Shown here in pieces: positions 35,338 to 46,748 of a DNA stretch of 64,000 bases. Position 1 is the stretch's first letter; each line of letters opens with the position of its first letter. Origin of the DNA: Hirudinaria manillensis (lineage: Eukaryota > Annelida > Clitellata > Hirudinida > Hirudinidae); contig CM067526.1 in the NCBI GenBank assembly GCA_034509925.1, positions 13,161,010-13,225,009 of the forward strand, in the 5' to 3' direction. A model generated the notes under the pieces. The model was not told the origin of the DNA and ran no database searches. It worked only from the letters and a program-made list of their open reading frames with translations. A program made the position numbers and the translations under genes.

Positions 35338-36819
35338 ACGTTACGTCTGTTTATGTTTCAATGTTATGAATAATGTGAATTGTATTATACAAATTATTTG
35401 TAATTTTGATTCTCATATTTTCTTTTTTTAAGAATTTTTTTGTATCTTTTCATCTAAATGCACTTTCTTACCATATTAACTACAGCCAGGTATGGAACTC
35501 AGTAGCATTATCAAGTTTACATATACATTTACGTTTATTTAAACATAATATTTAAAGTGCTCAATATAATCCCAAAGGGATGTAAAGGCATTGAGGTACC
35601 AACACTCACAAATTTAACAATCATATAGCCAGGCAATTTTAAAAATATATATCTATATAAATAAAAATGCAAAGTGTGTTTGTAACATGCAAATGTTCTC
35701 TGAAAGTACTTGACCAATTGCTTTGAAATTTTGACACAACATAGTACTCGATTAGAGGAGTGTTTGTATATAGGTTTCATATATGTGCCACAACTACGTC
35801 ATGTAAAATGTCACGGCCTGATCTATGTAAATAAACTTTAGCGAGACATTAAAAAGCTCAAACTGTCGTAACTCTCACGCAAATTTGTGAAATTGTAAAA
35901 ATAAACATATTTGAAAATTTCTTTCTTATAAAATTAGTAATCAGATTGAGCCACAGCAACGCGTGGCTGGGCACCACTAGTATATAATAAAATATAATAA
36001 GTTGCCTCTTATTTTTTCCGTGTTTGTATTTAAACTTCCTTTTGAACGTTAAAAGCTGAAACTTTTACTTGTTTGGAAATAAAGCTACCTCTCTAATAAA
36101 TAATGCTGGCGTTGTTTTGGGTTGCCATAGTTCTTTTTTAAATTTCTTTTCGGCAGGTCCGCTGGAATTTTAACTTTTAAGTAAATTTTTATTGGCTGAG
36201 TATTGATTTAGCTATATTTTAGTTGAGGATGTTGACGAATTCTGCTCAAAAGTGAAAGGCTTAAACGTCAAGTGAAATTATGGGTATTCGGATCGATAGA
36301 GGTCGTTGATATTGATTTTTTTTCATCGTTTTTACTAATTTTTTTTTTACAAAATGAAACAAGCCACCTACGGTAAACAGCGACCAACCTAGCCACAGGC
36401 ATTATTAACAATTATGTTAACTTTCATTAACTTGACAATATTCATGTACATCTCTAATATACGACAATGACGCTGATTACGGCGTTGTCAACAAAAGCCA
36501 TGATGTGTTTCTTACATTTTGGTGAAATAGCGCTTAACATTTGCGACATGCTAAGATGTTTATGAATACTTCTACGATAGCTGGCGGCCATTGCAAGTCC
36601 CTTCAAATCATGGTCCTCGGAATTTTCCTGTACAAAATGGACGACGTTCGAGCTCCAAAACTCAGTAGAGGTAGAAAATGTCGAACGAAAAATTTAAATT
36701 CGACGCGTTGCATTTAATCCCTCCTGATACACGTATTTTCAAAGTTGGAGAAGGTTCAATGAAGAGGACCTTTGTACAGACCGCGTTATGCACCTGTTAC
36801 TGAATTTTTAACACTGGAA
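35338..36819. other. Convergent interval between ErbB and the membrane-protein gene
   Basis: It contains the ErbB 3' UTR, the Helitron relic, and the 3' UTR of the minus-strand gene, with a possible minus-strand AATAAA at 36188-36193. Between the ErbB stop and the Helitron I find no AATAAA or ATTAAA. A plus-strand AATAAA also lies at 36078-36083. No coding region is supported. Confidence 0.5.
35652..35980 (+). mobile_element. Non-autonomous Helitron relic
   Basis: The element starts with TCTATATAAATA and ends with CTAG, the TC...CTRR ends expected of Helitrons, and sits between an A and a T (the usual AT target). A 5-bp stem (GCCAC 35950-35954 with GTGGC 35963-35967) forms a hairpin about 10 bp before the CTAG end. 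The terminal sequence GCAACGCGTGGCTGGG resembles the 3' ends of Helitrons known from insects and other invertebrates. It is 329 bp long and encodes no Rep/helicase. It carries two AATAAA hexamers (35660-35665 and 35830-35835). Confidence 0.75.
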
Positions 36820-39800
36820 TCATGACCCACCAGTTATTGTTTTAGATCTCTTGGGTGGATGTTTGCACGAATGGAAAGCGCTGGAGCTTAGAGGTCCATC
36901 CGGGTCTGATGGGTGCTTCCCGATATGGGATGAATCACTCAAGGACAGGGGAAGCCTGCTGCTTGTAGAGGGACGTATGTTTTCAGACTGGCTCGACTTG
37001 TAATCTTCGGATTTAAAAGCTATTCTAGTTTCTTCTCCTCGAAAAATGTAATCGTTTGTATACAATTCATGATTTACAGGCTCAACTGTGACCGCAGGAT
37101 TTTGGATAATTGACTGTCGTGATCCATTCTCTTCGGCAAAGTGTCTCAGGGTGCAAGTCTTTGGTTCTTGTACGTCGATTAGACTCTCGTAATCCGATTC
37201 TAGTAACTTATTCGTCGAATCACCCTCTTTTAATTCAAATTCCATGCAGTGCTGCTTTTGCAAGCGTTTGCCCGCGATCGCAGATGTTTTAACAGATTGG
37301 CTTTCGCTCATGTGAATGTTTTCAGATGGAATCATTCTCAATGCTCTGATAGAATTCGAGGAAGCCGGGGAAGAATGATGCCGTGTCCTGACGTTTATGT
37401 CAGAATGTTGCTTTGTGGTCGGACAAACTGCTGGATGAATGGCCGTACTCGAAGAATTGGACGAAAGTAGAGTCGACACGGTGGCGGAAGGAGAGGCCAC
37501 TGCCATCGGAGCAACCACGAGACGACTGGGCATGACGAGTAAACTTCCAAGCGTCTGACCCGAGTAGCACTCGTAAAGGTTATCGTTTTGACGCTTGAAA
37601 TGATTTTGTCGTTGCCAGCGCTTTTGCTGCTTCTTTTTCTGCTGCTGTTCCTTGCTCAGCGACAGCAAACTTGAGTTAGAAGCCGATTCAGTGCTCGAGC
37701 CTTTCTTCAGAGTTGAAAGTCTCGTAGAGCGATGCTGTTGATTTGCCGCTAAACGAGGCTCAGACTTGAAGTTGTTGAGAGACCGAGAAACTCTCTTGCT
37801 ATGTTTTTTGTTTCCGCTCAACTTCTTGTCTCCGGCATGGGCAGTTCCTCCGCCGATTCTAGATTTCCTACCGTGCAGGTAGTTGAGTTCGAGAGTCTGT
37901 TGGGATCCTCTCGGAGTTTCGCTGAGTCGAGGAGCGGACGATGAGTATTGTTCGATGTTCGCGAAAGGACAATCGAACGAGGTTAGACTTCGGTTACTGA
38001 GCATACCAGCTGAACTTTTCATCATCAATTCAACCACGCCTCGGCATCCATAGGCCAGTCCTTCGCTGGCGCCATTAGGAGCCGAATTTCCTCTTAATAG
38101 ATATCGAGATAAATGCTTCTGCTTTCGGTTTCCATTCCTTCCGTAGACGTTCGGCTTGGGTCTCGTCGGTATTTCGTAGATATTTGCATCGCAGAGGCTT
38201 CTAGAAGCTATGTTCTGATTAAGCATCGAATGATCTCTCCCACCGAGTATGGACAAGTGATATGTGTAGTTGAGATGTGGACCATCGGACTCTCTGATAT
38301 CTTCAAGGCACCACCGACTGAACTGCAGAATGACCAGCACCAGAAAAACTAGCAGCATCCCCAGAGGTAAGATGGTCAGATTTCTAAACATTGGTCCTTT
38401 TTTCTTTGAGGTATAGCTCTTCCAGTTTTTTGGAACTGGCCAAAACGTCATGACAGGATAATCTTCATCATCTGAATCTTCTTGTATCGTGTTGTTTGGT
38501 TCAAGAGTAACCGTTTCGGGGTTTGAGGAAAGCTGGGAAATTTTCAAGTCTGAGGTTTCAAGTTTTGGGTTGAAGTCATGATGCGAAGGAGGAGAGGTCT
38601 GAAGGTTATCTAGAATCGTAAATTTTTTACTATCGATCCCCTCATGAGCATAAAGATGATCAGCATAATCGACTTTGTCCTTCTTATCGTACTCCGAAAC
38701 AACGTCTCGCATCGATTTTCCGGGATTATGATCGGACGGTCCAGACGGTTTGACTTGCACGATTTTGTTTGCCAGCTCTGTTCCCGCCACAGACGCTTCA
38801 TTTTTTCTTTCCATCGTTTTCCAGTCGCGTACCGTGCTGAATGTGATTTCAGGCGTTTTCACTTCTTCGCGGTAATCTCGTTTGCGTTGTCTTAGCGGTT
38901 TGGATACATTAGTACGGTGGCCGTAGTTGTTTGCAACTGCTGTCGAGGAATCGGAGGTGACCAAAGTATTGACAAAGCATAGGGTGGAGGGCATTGGCCT
39001 GCGTTTATTTGCGGGTCTGTGTTCCGGGTTGTTTGCTTGCGATGGAAAATGATCCGGAAACGAATGAAGCACAAAAGAGCATTGAAAGGATCGTCTCGAC
39101 AAATGTTTTTCTGATGTTCTCCTCGGCAAGCCTTTGTTGTCGGACGGCGTTATATGCGATGGGCCTTCCTTCAGGAATTTACCAACCATTAAAGGTCTGA
39201 AAAGAGATGACGATGATGACATTGATGGCGGTCGTGATTGCGTTGAAGACGATGACGCCGTTGATATCTCGGATGATGGCGACAGTCGTCCAGTGGACAG
39301 CTCACGTAATGAAGATTGAGAAGATCTCGTCGCCGAAGGTGTGCTTCTCGTTGTCAACATGAACGGCGGTTGTGTTGACAACTCTGCAACAGAAGCAACT
39401 GCATCGACGCTTGCAAATGATTTCGAAGCGCTGGAGAAATTGAGGATTTGGGTTTGGTCGAAATTTATTGTTGTTTTTCTGGGGTAAGTAGTTGCATTAG
39501 CGAATGCTTTAAGAGATGGACCGATTGTCGGAGAGGTGTGCCGACCTGTAGACACGGCTGCTACGGAAGCAGCGTCTCCTAGCGACAGCAGCGTTTTGAG
39601 GTAGTCGTAAGTGGTCCCTTTTGATCCTAGAGATAGATGAATGGCTCGCGTTGCGTGACTTGTATTCGTCGCTCTACTGGCAGAGTGACGGGGTGAAAAT
39701 CTTTCGAAGACTTGGGCTTTGTCGTTTGGCCGGACGCTATTTTCTGCCTTGTCACTGCTAATGACTGTAACGCTGATGTCTTCGGTGTGGTTTAACTTTT

Positions 39801-39993
39801 TCGGCAGTTTATCGCAAATGTTTAGGGGACAATCGTCTGAACTCTTGCCATCAATCCAAGTCTTCGATTCAAAGTCAGATTTAAGACGACTTTCTTGGCT
39901 CCTCAGCAGTTCGTTCTTAGAGGTCGGCGATGTGCCAAAGTGTAGAAAACTTGCGCTTGTATGAGCTAGGAACATGACCATGCAATAATTCAT
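36820..39993 (-). CDS. Unidentified large single-pass membrane protein
   Basis: An uninterrupted frame of 1057 codons from an ATG at 39993 to TGA at 36822-36820. Its length, in a genome where exons average about 120 bp, makes chance very unlikely. A single strong hydrophobic segment (LTILPLGMLLVFLVLVILQF) lies at about residues 538-558. The first 20 residues (MNYCMVMFLAHTSASFLHF) could be a weak signal peptide. The N-terminal half is Ser/Thr-rich with few cysteines, and the C-terminal half has basic clusters (KKHSKRVSRS, QQQKKKQQKRWQRQ) and Tyr motifs (ESDYESL, NDYIF). KKK just before the span favours an intracellular N-terminus, while the basic C-terminal half favours the opposite; topology is unresolved. 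I recognise no family. An AG four codons before the ATG leaves open that this is the last exon of a longer gene. Confidence 0.7.
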   Translation of the reverse strand: MNYCMVMFLAHTSASFLHFGTSPTSKNELLRSQESRLKSDFESKTWIDGKSSDDCPLNICDKLPKKLNHTEDISVTVISSDKAENSVRPNDKAQVFERFSPRHSASRATNTSHATRAIHLSLGSKGTTYDYLKTLLSLGDAASVAAVSTGRHTSPTIGPSLKAFANATTYPRKTTINFDQTQILNFSSASKSFASVDAVASVAELSTQPPFMLTTRSTPSATRSSQSSLRELSTGRLSPSSEISTASSSSTQSRPPSMSSSSSLFRPLMVGKFLKEGPSHITPSDNKGLPRRTSEKHLSRRSFQCSFVLHSFPDHFPSQANNPEHRPANKRRPMPSTLCFVNTLVTSDSSTAVANNYGHRTNVSKPLRQRKRDYREEVKTPEITFSTVRDWKTMERKNEASVAGTELANKIVQVKPSGPSDHNPGKSMRDVVSEYDKKDKVDYADHLYAHEGIDSKKFTILDNLQTSPPSHHDFNPKLETSDLKISQLSSNPETVTLEPNNTIQEDSDDEDYPVMTFWPVPKNWKSYTSKKKGPMFRNLTILPLGMLLVFLVLVILQFSRWCLEDIRESDGPHLNYTYHLSILGGRDHSMLNQNIASRSLCDANIYEIPTRPKPNVYGRNGNRKQKHLSRYLLRGNSAPNGASEGLAYGCRGVVELMMKSSAGMLSNRSLTSFDCPFANIEQYSSSAPRLSETPRGSQQTLELNYLHGRKSRIGGGTAHAGDKKLSGNKKHSKRVSRSLNNFKSEPRLAANQQHRSTRLSTLKKGSSTESASNSSLLSLSKEQQQKKKQQKRWQRQNHFKRQNDNLYECYSGQTLGSLLVMPSRLVVAPMAVASPSATVSTLLSSNSSSTAIHPAVCPTTKQHSDINVRTRHHSSPASSNSIRALRMIPSENIHMSESQSVKTSAIAGKRLQKQHCMEFELKEGDSTNKLLESDYESLIDVQEPKTCTLRHFAEENGSRQSIIQNPAVTVEPVNHELYTNDYIFRGEETRIAFKSEDYKSSQSENIRPSTSSRLPLSLSDSSHIGKHPSDPDGPLSSSAFHSCKHPPKRSKTITGGS

Positions 39994-42299
39994 AATGACT
40001 TCATCGGCTAGCACAAGGCCAGGTTGCAGTGGTTTGCAGGTGATGACGGGAATCTAGGACGTGTCGAGAGCTTGTTTCTGATCGTGCTGAGCTGAAGTGC
40101 CACTTGAAGGATGGATGCAGTCGTCAGCGTCATAGGATCCCTGGTAAACGTGAACAACCTTTGACATAAATTCGAAAAAGAAAACGAAATCATCTCCGGA
40201 AGATTTCTCGAGAAGGATTGCCATGTTTAAACAAAACAAGATCGGATCGATTCCAACAACAACGACGATGACCTAAGAGCACCAAGTGAAGAATAATCTT
40301 ACATTATTAGCTTCGTCCGACGTGACGGATGTGACGACGATGTTGATGGCACGGATCAGAATCACCAGCTTTGCCATAGGCGTCATCAAAGCCCCATCAT
40401 CACCACCAAAACAAAAGGCTCACGCTAAAAACAAACACTTCTCGTCAACACCTTGCCATCCTTCTAAATTGCTGTTTTCAATGAATTCGCTCTCTCCGGG
40501 GCTTGGTCGGGAAAAGTCCGAGAAAGAGGCAAATGGAACGTTGGAAGAGAATGCAGAAAGGGATAAACTTCATCCGTAGGAGTCTTAAAACGTTCCTAGT
40601 TTTAGGATGGACGAGTTTCATAAATCTAATTATTTATTCTTTCGGCTCGATTGAATAAAATGGTCTTTTCTCCTTTTAAATAAATTTTAAGATCACTGAA
40701 TTAGATTTAAGACGCTTCACTGACGATGAAGATAAAGCAATGGTGACGTCGACGATAATGATAATGGCGACCATGCCGGTGTGTTGATAAATTTGAGAAT
40801 AATTAGAAGCCCTGCATCTCTTCTTATTCGTTTTGTTTATCGTTGGAAGCAAAAACAACTGTCGGAAATTTTTCCAATCAACGGACTGCTGATTAATAAT
40901 TGACCTCACGACAATAGGAATTACTCCGGCGGAAGAATTTGAGTTAGAGAAAAGAAAAGAAACGAATGATTGATAAATGGAATGGAAAAAGAAAGAAGAA
41001 ACGACTTTGAAAAGATGCACCTGTTCCAGAATATTAATTAATTAACGCATATTAATCTGCCGGAGTCTGAAACAAACAGCTGGAGATCGCTACAGAAGAG
41101 GGAAAGAGGAGCCTTCTCGTTGTCATGCCAACCGACCATCATACGGGAAGGGAGGAACAATTACCCTAATTGCCTCGTGCTAGCACGAATCCATGCTTCG
41201 AATGAAGGTTCCCAGATATCGAAACAGTTTACCGCTTTGATTGGCTGATTGTTCAGCCGTCGTTTCGATGGGTTTAAGCGAGGGGGTTAGGGCTAGAACC
41301 CTGGTAGTGATGGGGGCGTTTATGTCTGAGTTCTTTGAAATTATGAGTGTGTGTTAAAGAAATTCCGATTAATACATTCTTGTGACATCCTGCCATCGTG
41401 GGAAACTCTAGTGATTAGAAACTTTGGCGTTCACAGTGACAGGCGTGTTTGAGATTTTTTATTAGGACGTTGAGAGTTTTCAAAACGATTAAATTTGAAA
41501 ATATGCTCGTTAAATTAAAAAAAAAACAAAATTGTTTTTCTCTTACTTAATAAAATGTATGGCCAAAGATTTTGCGTCAAGTCCGTAATTTTTAACCAGT
41601 CTTAGTGGAAAACAAAGATTACTTTTTACCACCTAATTGATGTAATATAATTTTGTTAAAAGTAATTTCGATGAATTTGAATTTAAAAAAAAAATGTTAG
41701 CTTTAAAAATGGTTCGAAACATTCAAGAATCGCATCTGAAAAACCGTCAAACATTTATTAGGAAAACAGTCTGACAAGAAGCGGCCAATCCCAAGGGCAT
41801 GTTTTAAGGATTGTGAAAACAAAATTATCCAGGACCCGTTCCGCCTTTCACGTTTTTCTGGAAGCATTTCCAAGCGTCTGCTTTGAAATTTGATATTCAG
41901 TCGGATGTCTGCTGGGAAATGAAATTCAGGAAAACGGATTGTGCGTGTTCTCTCGGAGTTGTTGTCGATAAAAGTACTAATAATAACTATAATAATCATG
42001 ACGATTTCAAATTTATTTGGAGCTGCATGCAGTCCTAATGGCTATCTAGTGTCCTGGATTCTCTAATGATCCTAAGTTTTACTTCTTCATCATCATTATC
42101 AACGTCATTAAAACCTCTGAAAGTCTGCTCCACAATATCGGTCTCACCTTTCACTTCTAGCTCTTCATTTGCCATCGAACCGATGGCCACAAGGATTTCA
42201 AAAAAAAATTTTCGACGGGTGAAAACAAACCCGTGTGCCATCAAAATTCGAGCCATTGGTCTTCATTTGGTCCATAACCTGGGCATTCGAGACTTTTGT

Positions 42300-42366
42300 A
42301 TGTTTGTTTGCTTTCCTGCTTGCTTGCTTGTTTGCCTGTTTGCTTGCTTGCTTGTTTGTACTTTTG
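42300..42366 (+). repeat. (TTGC)n/(TTTG)n tetranucleotide repeat
   Basis: An imperfect run of TTGC and TTTG units, which creates long accidental frames rich in Cys, Leu and Phe. Confidence 0.85.
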
Positions 42367-43539
42367 TATGTTTTTGGAGTGCGTTCATATTTTTTTTTCA
42401 TTGCCTTCATTTGGATTATCAAAAAGTGAACTTGTTCCAATTGAAAGGAACGAGGAGAGGATGCACCGAGATCATTTCTGATCATTTCTGCGAAGCTCTT
42501 TTCTTACAATCCAACAACAACAACAGCAGCAACAACGACGACGACGACAACTACAATAACTCGAACGACACGCGACCATTCGTTGCCATGACGGCAACTG
42601 GCTTCGTCAGAGCAACTATTACCTGTTCACGTGTCGCCATGACAACGACAATGACTAACGACAAGCCTTTCGATCCTCTCGTTGACAACCTCGTGATGTT
42701 GTTGTTCAAGTTGCTCTTCTTGTTCTTGTTGTTGTTGACGAGTCGCAACATTTTGCAACTGCGTTTTCAACAACAATCGCAACTGAATTTGCAATTTGCA
42801 ACAACTTTTGCAATTGCATGTCAATTAAATCGACCGACGGCAACATTGTTGCAGCCTCCAATCCTCAGGGCGGGGAACACGAATCGAGCCCCGAGGTATT
42901 CATTCATTTAGCACCGCCGTTGCGTGTCTTCCGCTAGAAGAGGTTCCAGTTTTTTTTTCTCGCCGACGGAGGAGGAGGAAGATGACGATGACAACGACGA
43001 GGAGGAGGAGAGGATGATGAGACAACCGTCCGTTGCCCTCTCCTTTCCTTCTGTATGTCTCTGACTCTCTTTTCGTCTCTGTCTATCTTTACCTCTCCCG
43101 TGGATGAATGAATGAACGAATGAATGATAATTACATTCCTTCAGATGGAGATTCCAGATTGTGACGTCATGAGGATGGAAAAGAAAATCAGAAGACGAGT
43201 GAAAGATGAGTCTGTCAGGTGGGCCGAGAAATGCCGCACGTTAGTTACGCTTCACGTTCCAGCCGGCTGCTGTTGATTGGTCGATCGTGATGATGACATC
43301 GTCGTCGTCGTCATCATCTTCACGTCGACGTCATCGTCGGCCAATAATAGCTCCCAATTTTCCAATCAACTGAGCGGATGATAAGGATTTTCCGTTTTAA
43401 TCGATCTTTTAAATTGGCAACCTTTTGTGACTAATGTCTCTAAATCACCTGCTTCTCTCTGACAGACGTGACGTGACGTGACGCTGCTGTGGTGAATGTA
43501 GTAGCTGCTTACACGTTACTTCATTTGTTCCAAAGACCT

Positions 43540-43616
43540 TGTCAGCGCCCCTGTAGCTCACGCGCACGGCGCTATATAAATGACATGTGGTTATTATTAT
43601 TAATAATGCTAATAAT

Positions 43617-43654
<38 letters not shown>

Positions 43655-43672
43655 TATTATTATTATTGTTAC

Positions 43673-43708
<36 letters not shown>

Positions 43709-43741
43709 TATTATTATTATTACTATTAGTATTATTATCAT
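43540..43741 (+). repeat. SINE-like tail GCGCTATATAAATG followed by (ATT)n
   Basis: A GC-rich segment (gcgcccctgtagctcacgcg) runs into GGCGCTATATAAATGACAT and then about 150 bp of imperfect ATT repeat. This end structure is common in tRNA-derived SINEs of invertebrates (general knowledge). Related ends occur reversed at 21752-21795 and, without the repeat, near 49459 (GCGCTATACAAATGC). Confidence 0.45.
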
Positions 43742-44693
43742 TTTCTGATTGATGCTTGTTTCAATCGATTGTCAATCAAAGGATCAAAGGTCGAAGGTCC
43801 GGCAGGCAATCGCCGTGATTTCAATCAGCGTCCTCGTTTGAATGATTAACGAGGTTGTTTCATAACGAAACTCAATGACCTCAAAAGGACGTCACGTGAT
43901 GATGTCAAGTCAATCACAAATTTGATTGATGATTGATTTGTGACTTGTTTTGATGCCTGTGGTTGACAAAGAGTTCAAACATCAATTGTTTATAACCCAC
44001 GAATTATCTATCTTTTTTTATTTATTTTATTTAACTATGTATTTATTTATGTATTTACTTAATTTATTTATTCATTTAATGCGGCCATTTTAAAATTAAT
44101 TATTTGATAATATTCTGTCAAAAATTTGTCAAAGATGTTTACAAAAGTATCGTCTGTTTGTTTAATGTTTAAAGAAACATTTGAGACGAGATTTTAAAAT
44201 AATTTGGAGATAATTTATTTTTATTTTTAAAAAATTAATTTTTACAATTTTGACCGGAAACAAAAAATCAAACATGAAATGCAAATTTTTTCTCAGGATT
44301 TTAATTTTAATTTTCAGGATGAAAGTTGTTTCGAGTTGAGAATTTATCATTGAATTTTTGGCATTTTTGACTTTTAATTCTTTAAAAAATAAATTTTAAA
44401 AATTTATTTATTTATTTGTTTGTTTGTTTATTTGTTTATTCATTTATTTATAGTTTTGTTTATTCATTTGTTTACATAAAAAATATTTAAGATAAATTGA
44501 AGTCCCTACCAAGTCAGATCATGTTCTCTTCCTTGATTAAAGTACAACAACAACAGTCAACAAACAGCAACAACAACAACAACAGCAGCAGCAACAAACA
44601 GCAACAACAACAAACTCCACATCATTTCATTTTTCAAGACGCTCTCCATCATCCCGATGTTATCAAATAATATCATCAATAACATCGAAATCG

Positions 44694-44757
44694 ACATCAT
44701 CGTCGTCGTCGTCATCATCGTCATCATCATCATCGTCGTCGTCATCATCGTCATAGC
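44694..44757 (+). repeat. (CAT/CGT)n trinucleotide repeat
   Basis: Alternating CATCAT and CGTCGT units, preceded at 44547-44612 by a CAA/CAG-rich tract. On the minus strand it yields a spurious poly-Met frame. Confidence 0.9.
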
Positions 44758-45024
44758 GTTCATCATTACTTCTCGTACATCGAATAACAGCATAATATCC
44801 ATCTCCGACGTCAAATTATAGCGTGGTTCGAACAAGCATCATCTTTCATCATCAAATATCGCCATTGCACAGCCCGGGAAAAAGCAGACGAGTTTGTCGT
44901 TTTATGGCTGAAATTCAGTCCCAGTTTTATTTTTCATTTTTCTAATCAATTGAACAAAATTCTAATTTCGATGATTGGAAATAATTCTATAGGCAACATA
45001 ATATGATTAGCAACGGCGACCAAT

Positions 45025-45070
45025 CAATCAATCAATCAATCAACGCTCAATCAATCAGTCAATCAATCAA
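45025..45070 (+). repeat. (CAAT)n tetranucleotide repeat
   Basis: About ten CAAT units in two blocks separated by a short CGCT spacer. Confidence 0.9.
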
Positions 45071-45560
45071 CCCAACATTTTAGTAACCCGACACGTTTCA
45101 ACAGATCTCGTCAAATACGTGAATTTAAAAATATTTTTCCATTATTTAACTTAATGAAAGAATTTCAGAAGAAAAAAAACTTACTTAAATAAAAACCAGA
45201 GAAATGAAAACTCTATATAAGGAAAATCCTAAATTTTAGATTATTTATTAATAATTATTATATAATTAATTATTTACAAGAATTCTCTTCAATTTGCCTT
45301 CAAAACCTTCAGGTGGACTGAGTTAATAAAAAGAGTTAAACCAATTTACTAATAAACTAATTGCAGCCGCCTGACCATCGTAGGCCTTTGCGGTTCCAGC
45401 AGGTGCATAAAGGGGATCAATAAGCAGTCATTGCGCCACGGTACAATGGACCGATTGCGGTAGGATAACACCTGCCGATGCCTGATTGTTTATTACCATC
45501 CGGGTTTCCTCCGAAGCTCCGGTCAATTCGATCAGGCACCCTAATTCTCCACGCACTCAC

Positions 45561-45829
45561 CACGGTCTCACCCTTTGAGAGCCCACGATAGCAGGCACCT
45601 CTATAGACGTCCGCCAGTTGAGAGTTATAGTATCTGGAGATGGAGGGTGAATTGATTAAGGGTGGAGCAGACATAAATAACGGACGATTGGCTCGAGTCT
45701 CTCGATACAGATCGTAATGTTGGTGCTTATAGGTCTTTGTCATCATCATCATCACCATCATAGTCATCGTCGTCGTTATCGTCATCAACGTCATCATTAT
45801 CAGCACCATGTTATTGACAGCAATGGTTG
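45561..45829 (-). other. Candidate coding exon on the minus strand
   Basis: This segment is open in one minus frame and is bordered by a strong acceptor (a 24-bp CT-rich tract, then CTTCAG) and a strong donor (GTG|GTGAGT). Part of the frame is repeat-derived poly-Met, but the rest (NRPLFMSAPPLINSPSISRY and QLADVYRGACYRGLSKGE) is non-repetitive. The frame continues open past the donor to a stop at 45417. It could be an upstream exon of the membrane-protein gene or a chance combination; no homology is recognised. Confidence 0.2.
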
Positions 45830-46003
45830 CTGAAGAGAGAGAGAGAAAGAGAGAGAAACATCTTATCAAAATGTTGGTCAATTGATGTTCATTCATTCAT
45901 TCATTTTTCAGTCGATTCGTCCATTAAATCTCCATAGCAACGAATGTATTGCTTGCTGTCGAACTCAACAGCGATCCAGATAACAGCAACAACAACAAAA
46001 ATA

Positions 46004-46144
46004 ACAATAATAATAACAAATAATAATACTACTAAAAATGATGATGATAATAATAATAATAATAATAATAAATAATAATAACAAATAATAATAATAATAA
46101 TACTAATAATGATGATGATAATAATAATTATAATAATAATAATG
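46004..46144 (+). repeat. (AAT)n/(GAT)n microsatellite
   Basis: Imperfect AAT repeat with GATGAT interruptions. Confidence 0.9.
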
Positions 46145-46435
46145 GATAGGAGGAATAAATAAAAGAAGAAAGAAGTTTTTTTAATTAATTTAAAAAGTTT
46201 TTAAATTTTAAATATAAAAAAAACCGCCTGGAAATATGGCGACAATGTTGACTTCGCCATTTCTAAAGTGAAGATCGGAGATGTGACGTCACGGAATTCT
46301 GGACCAATCACAGTCGAGAGTTTCACTTGAAATGTCAAGTGACCTGATTTTAATTTTGTGCCGACCTGACTAATTAGGTGATGATGACGATACCAAAGAA
46401 GTAATAAAAGATAATTTACAGAGAGGGGAAGAGGT

Positions 46436-46533
46436 GTGATGATGATGATGACGATGAAGACGATGATGATGACGACGACGACGATAATGATGGTGATGAT
46501 ATGATCATGATAAAAATGATGATGATGATGGCA
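46436..46533 (+). repeat. (GAT/GAC)n microsatellite
   Basis: GATGATGAC-type imperfect repeat. Its minus strand is a poly-Ser frame that is not a gene. Confidence 0.9.
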
Positions 46534-46665
46534 CTAAAAGGCTCCATCTTATTATTTATTAATAAGATTATTGAAGAGTATGCCTCGCGGTCAGCCATTT
46601 TTTTTCTTTTTATCAATCTCGTAAATATTTTCTATTCGACCAAACAATGGCAACAATGCTAAAAA

Positions 46666-46748
46666 TCACGATCATCATCATCATCGTCGTCATCATCACC
46701 GTCATCGTCGTCGTCGTCCTCACCGCCATCATCAACATCGTCATCATT
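46666..46748 (+). repeat. (CAT/CGT)n microsatellite
   Basis: Imperfect CATCATCGT repeat, complementary in type to the GAT repeat 130 bp upstream. Confidence 0.9.

Noticed and set aside
39134-39319. Plus-strand acidic frame (DDDDDIDGG) opposite the membrane-protein gene
   Set aside because: It is antisense to the long minus-strand frame and due to Ser/Val codon runs there.
42066-42911. 281-codon plus-strand open frame
   Set aside because: It crosses TTGC, CAA and GAC simple repeats, has strong compositional bias and no recognisable domain; open length here is explained by repeat composition.
43445-43752. Long poly-Leu / poly-Ile frames on both strands
   Set aside because: They are translations of the ATT microsatellite; no splice signal or non-repeat coding sequence supports them.
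44817-44836. GGTTCGAAC resembling a tRNA T-loop (B box)
   Set aside because: No A box or cloverleaf-compatible arms lie upstream; I found no tRNA gene in the window.
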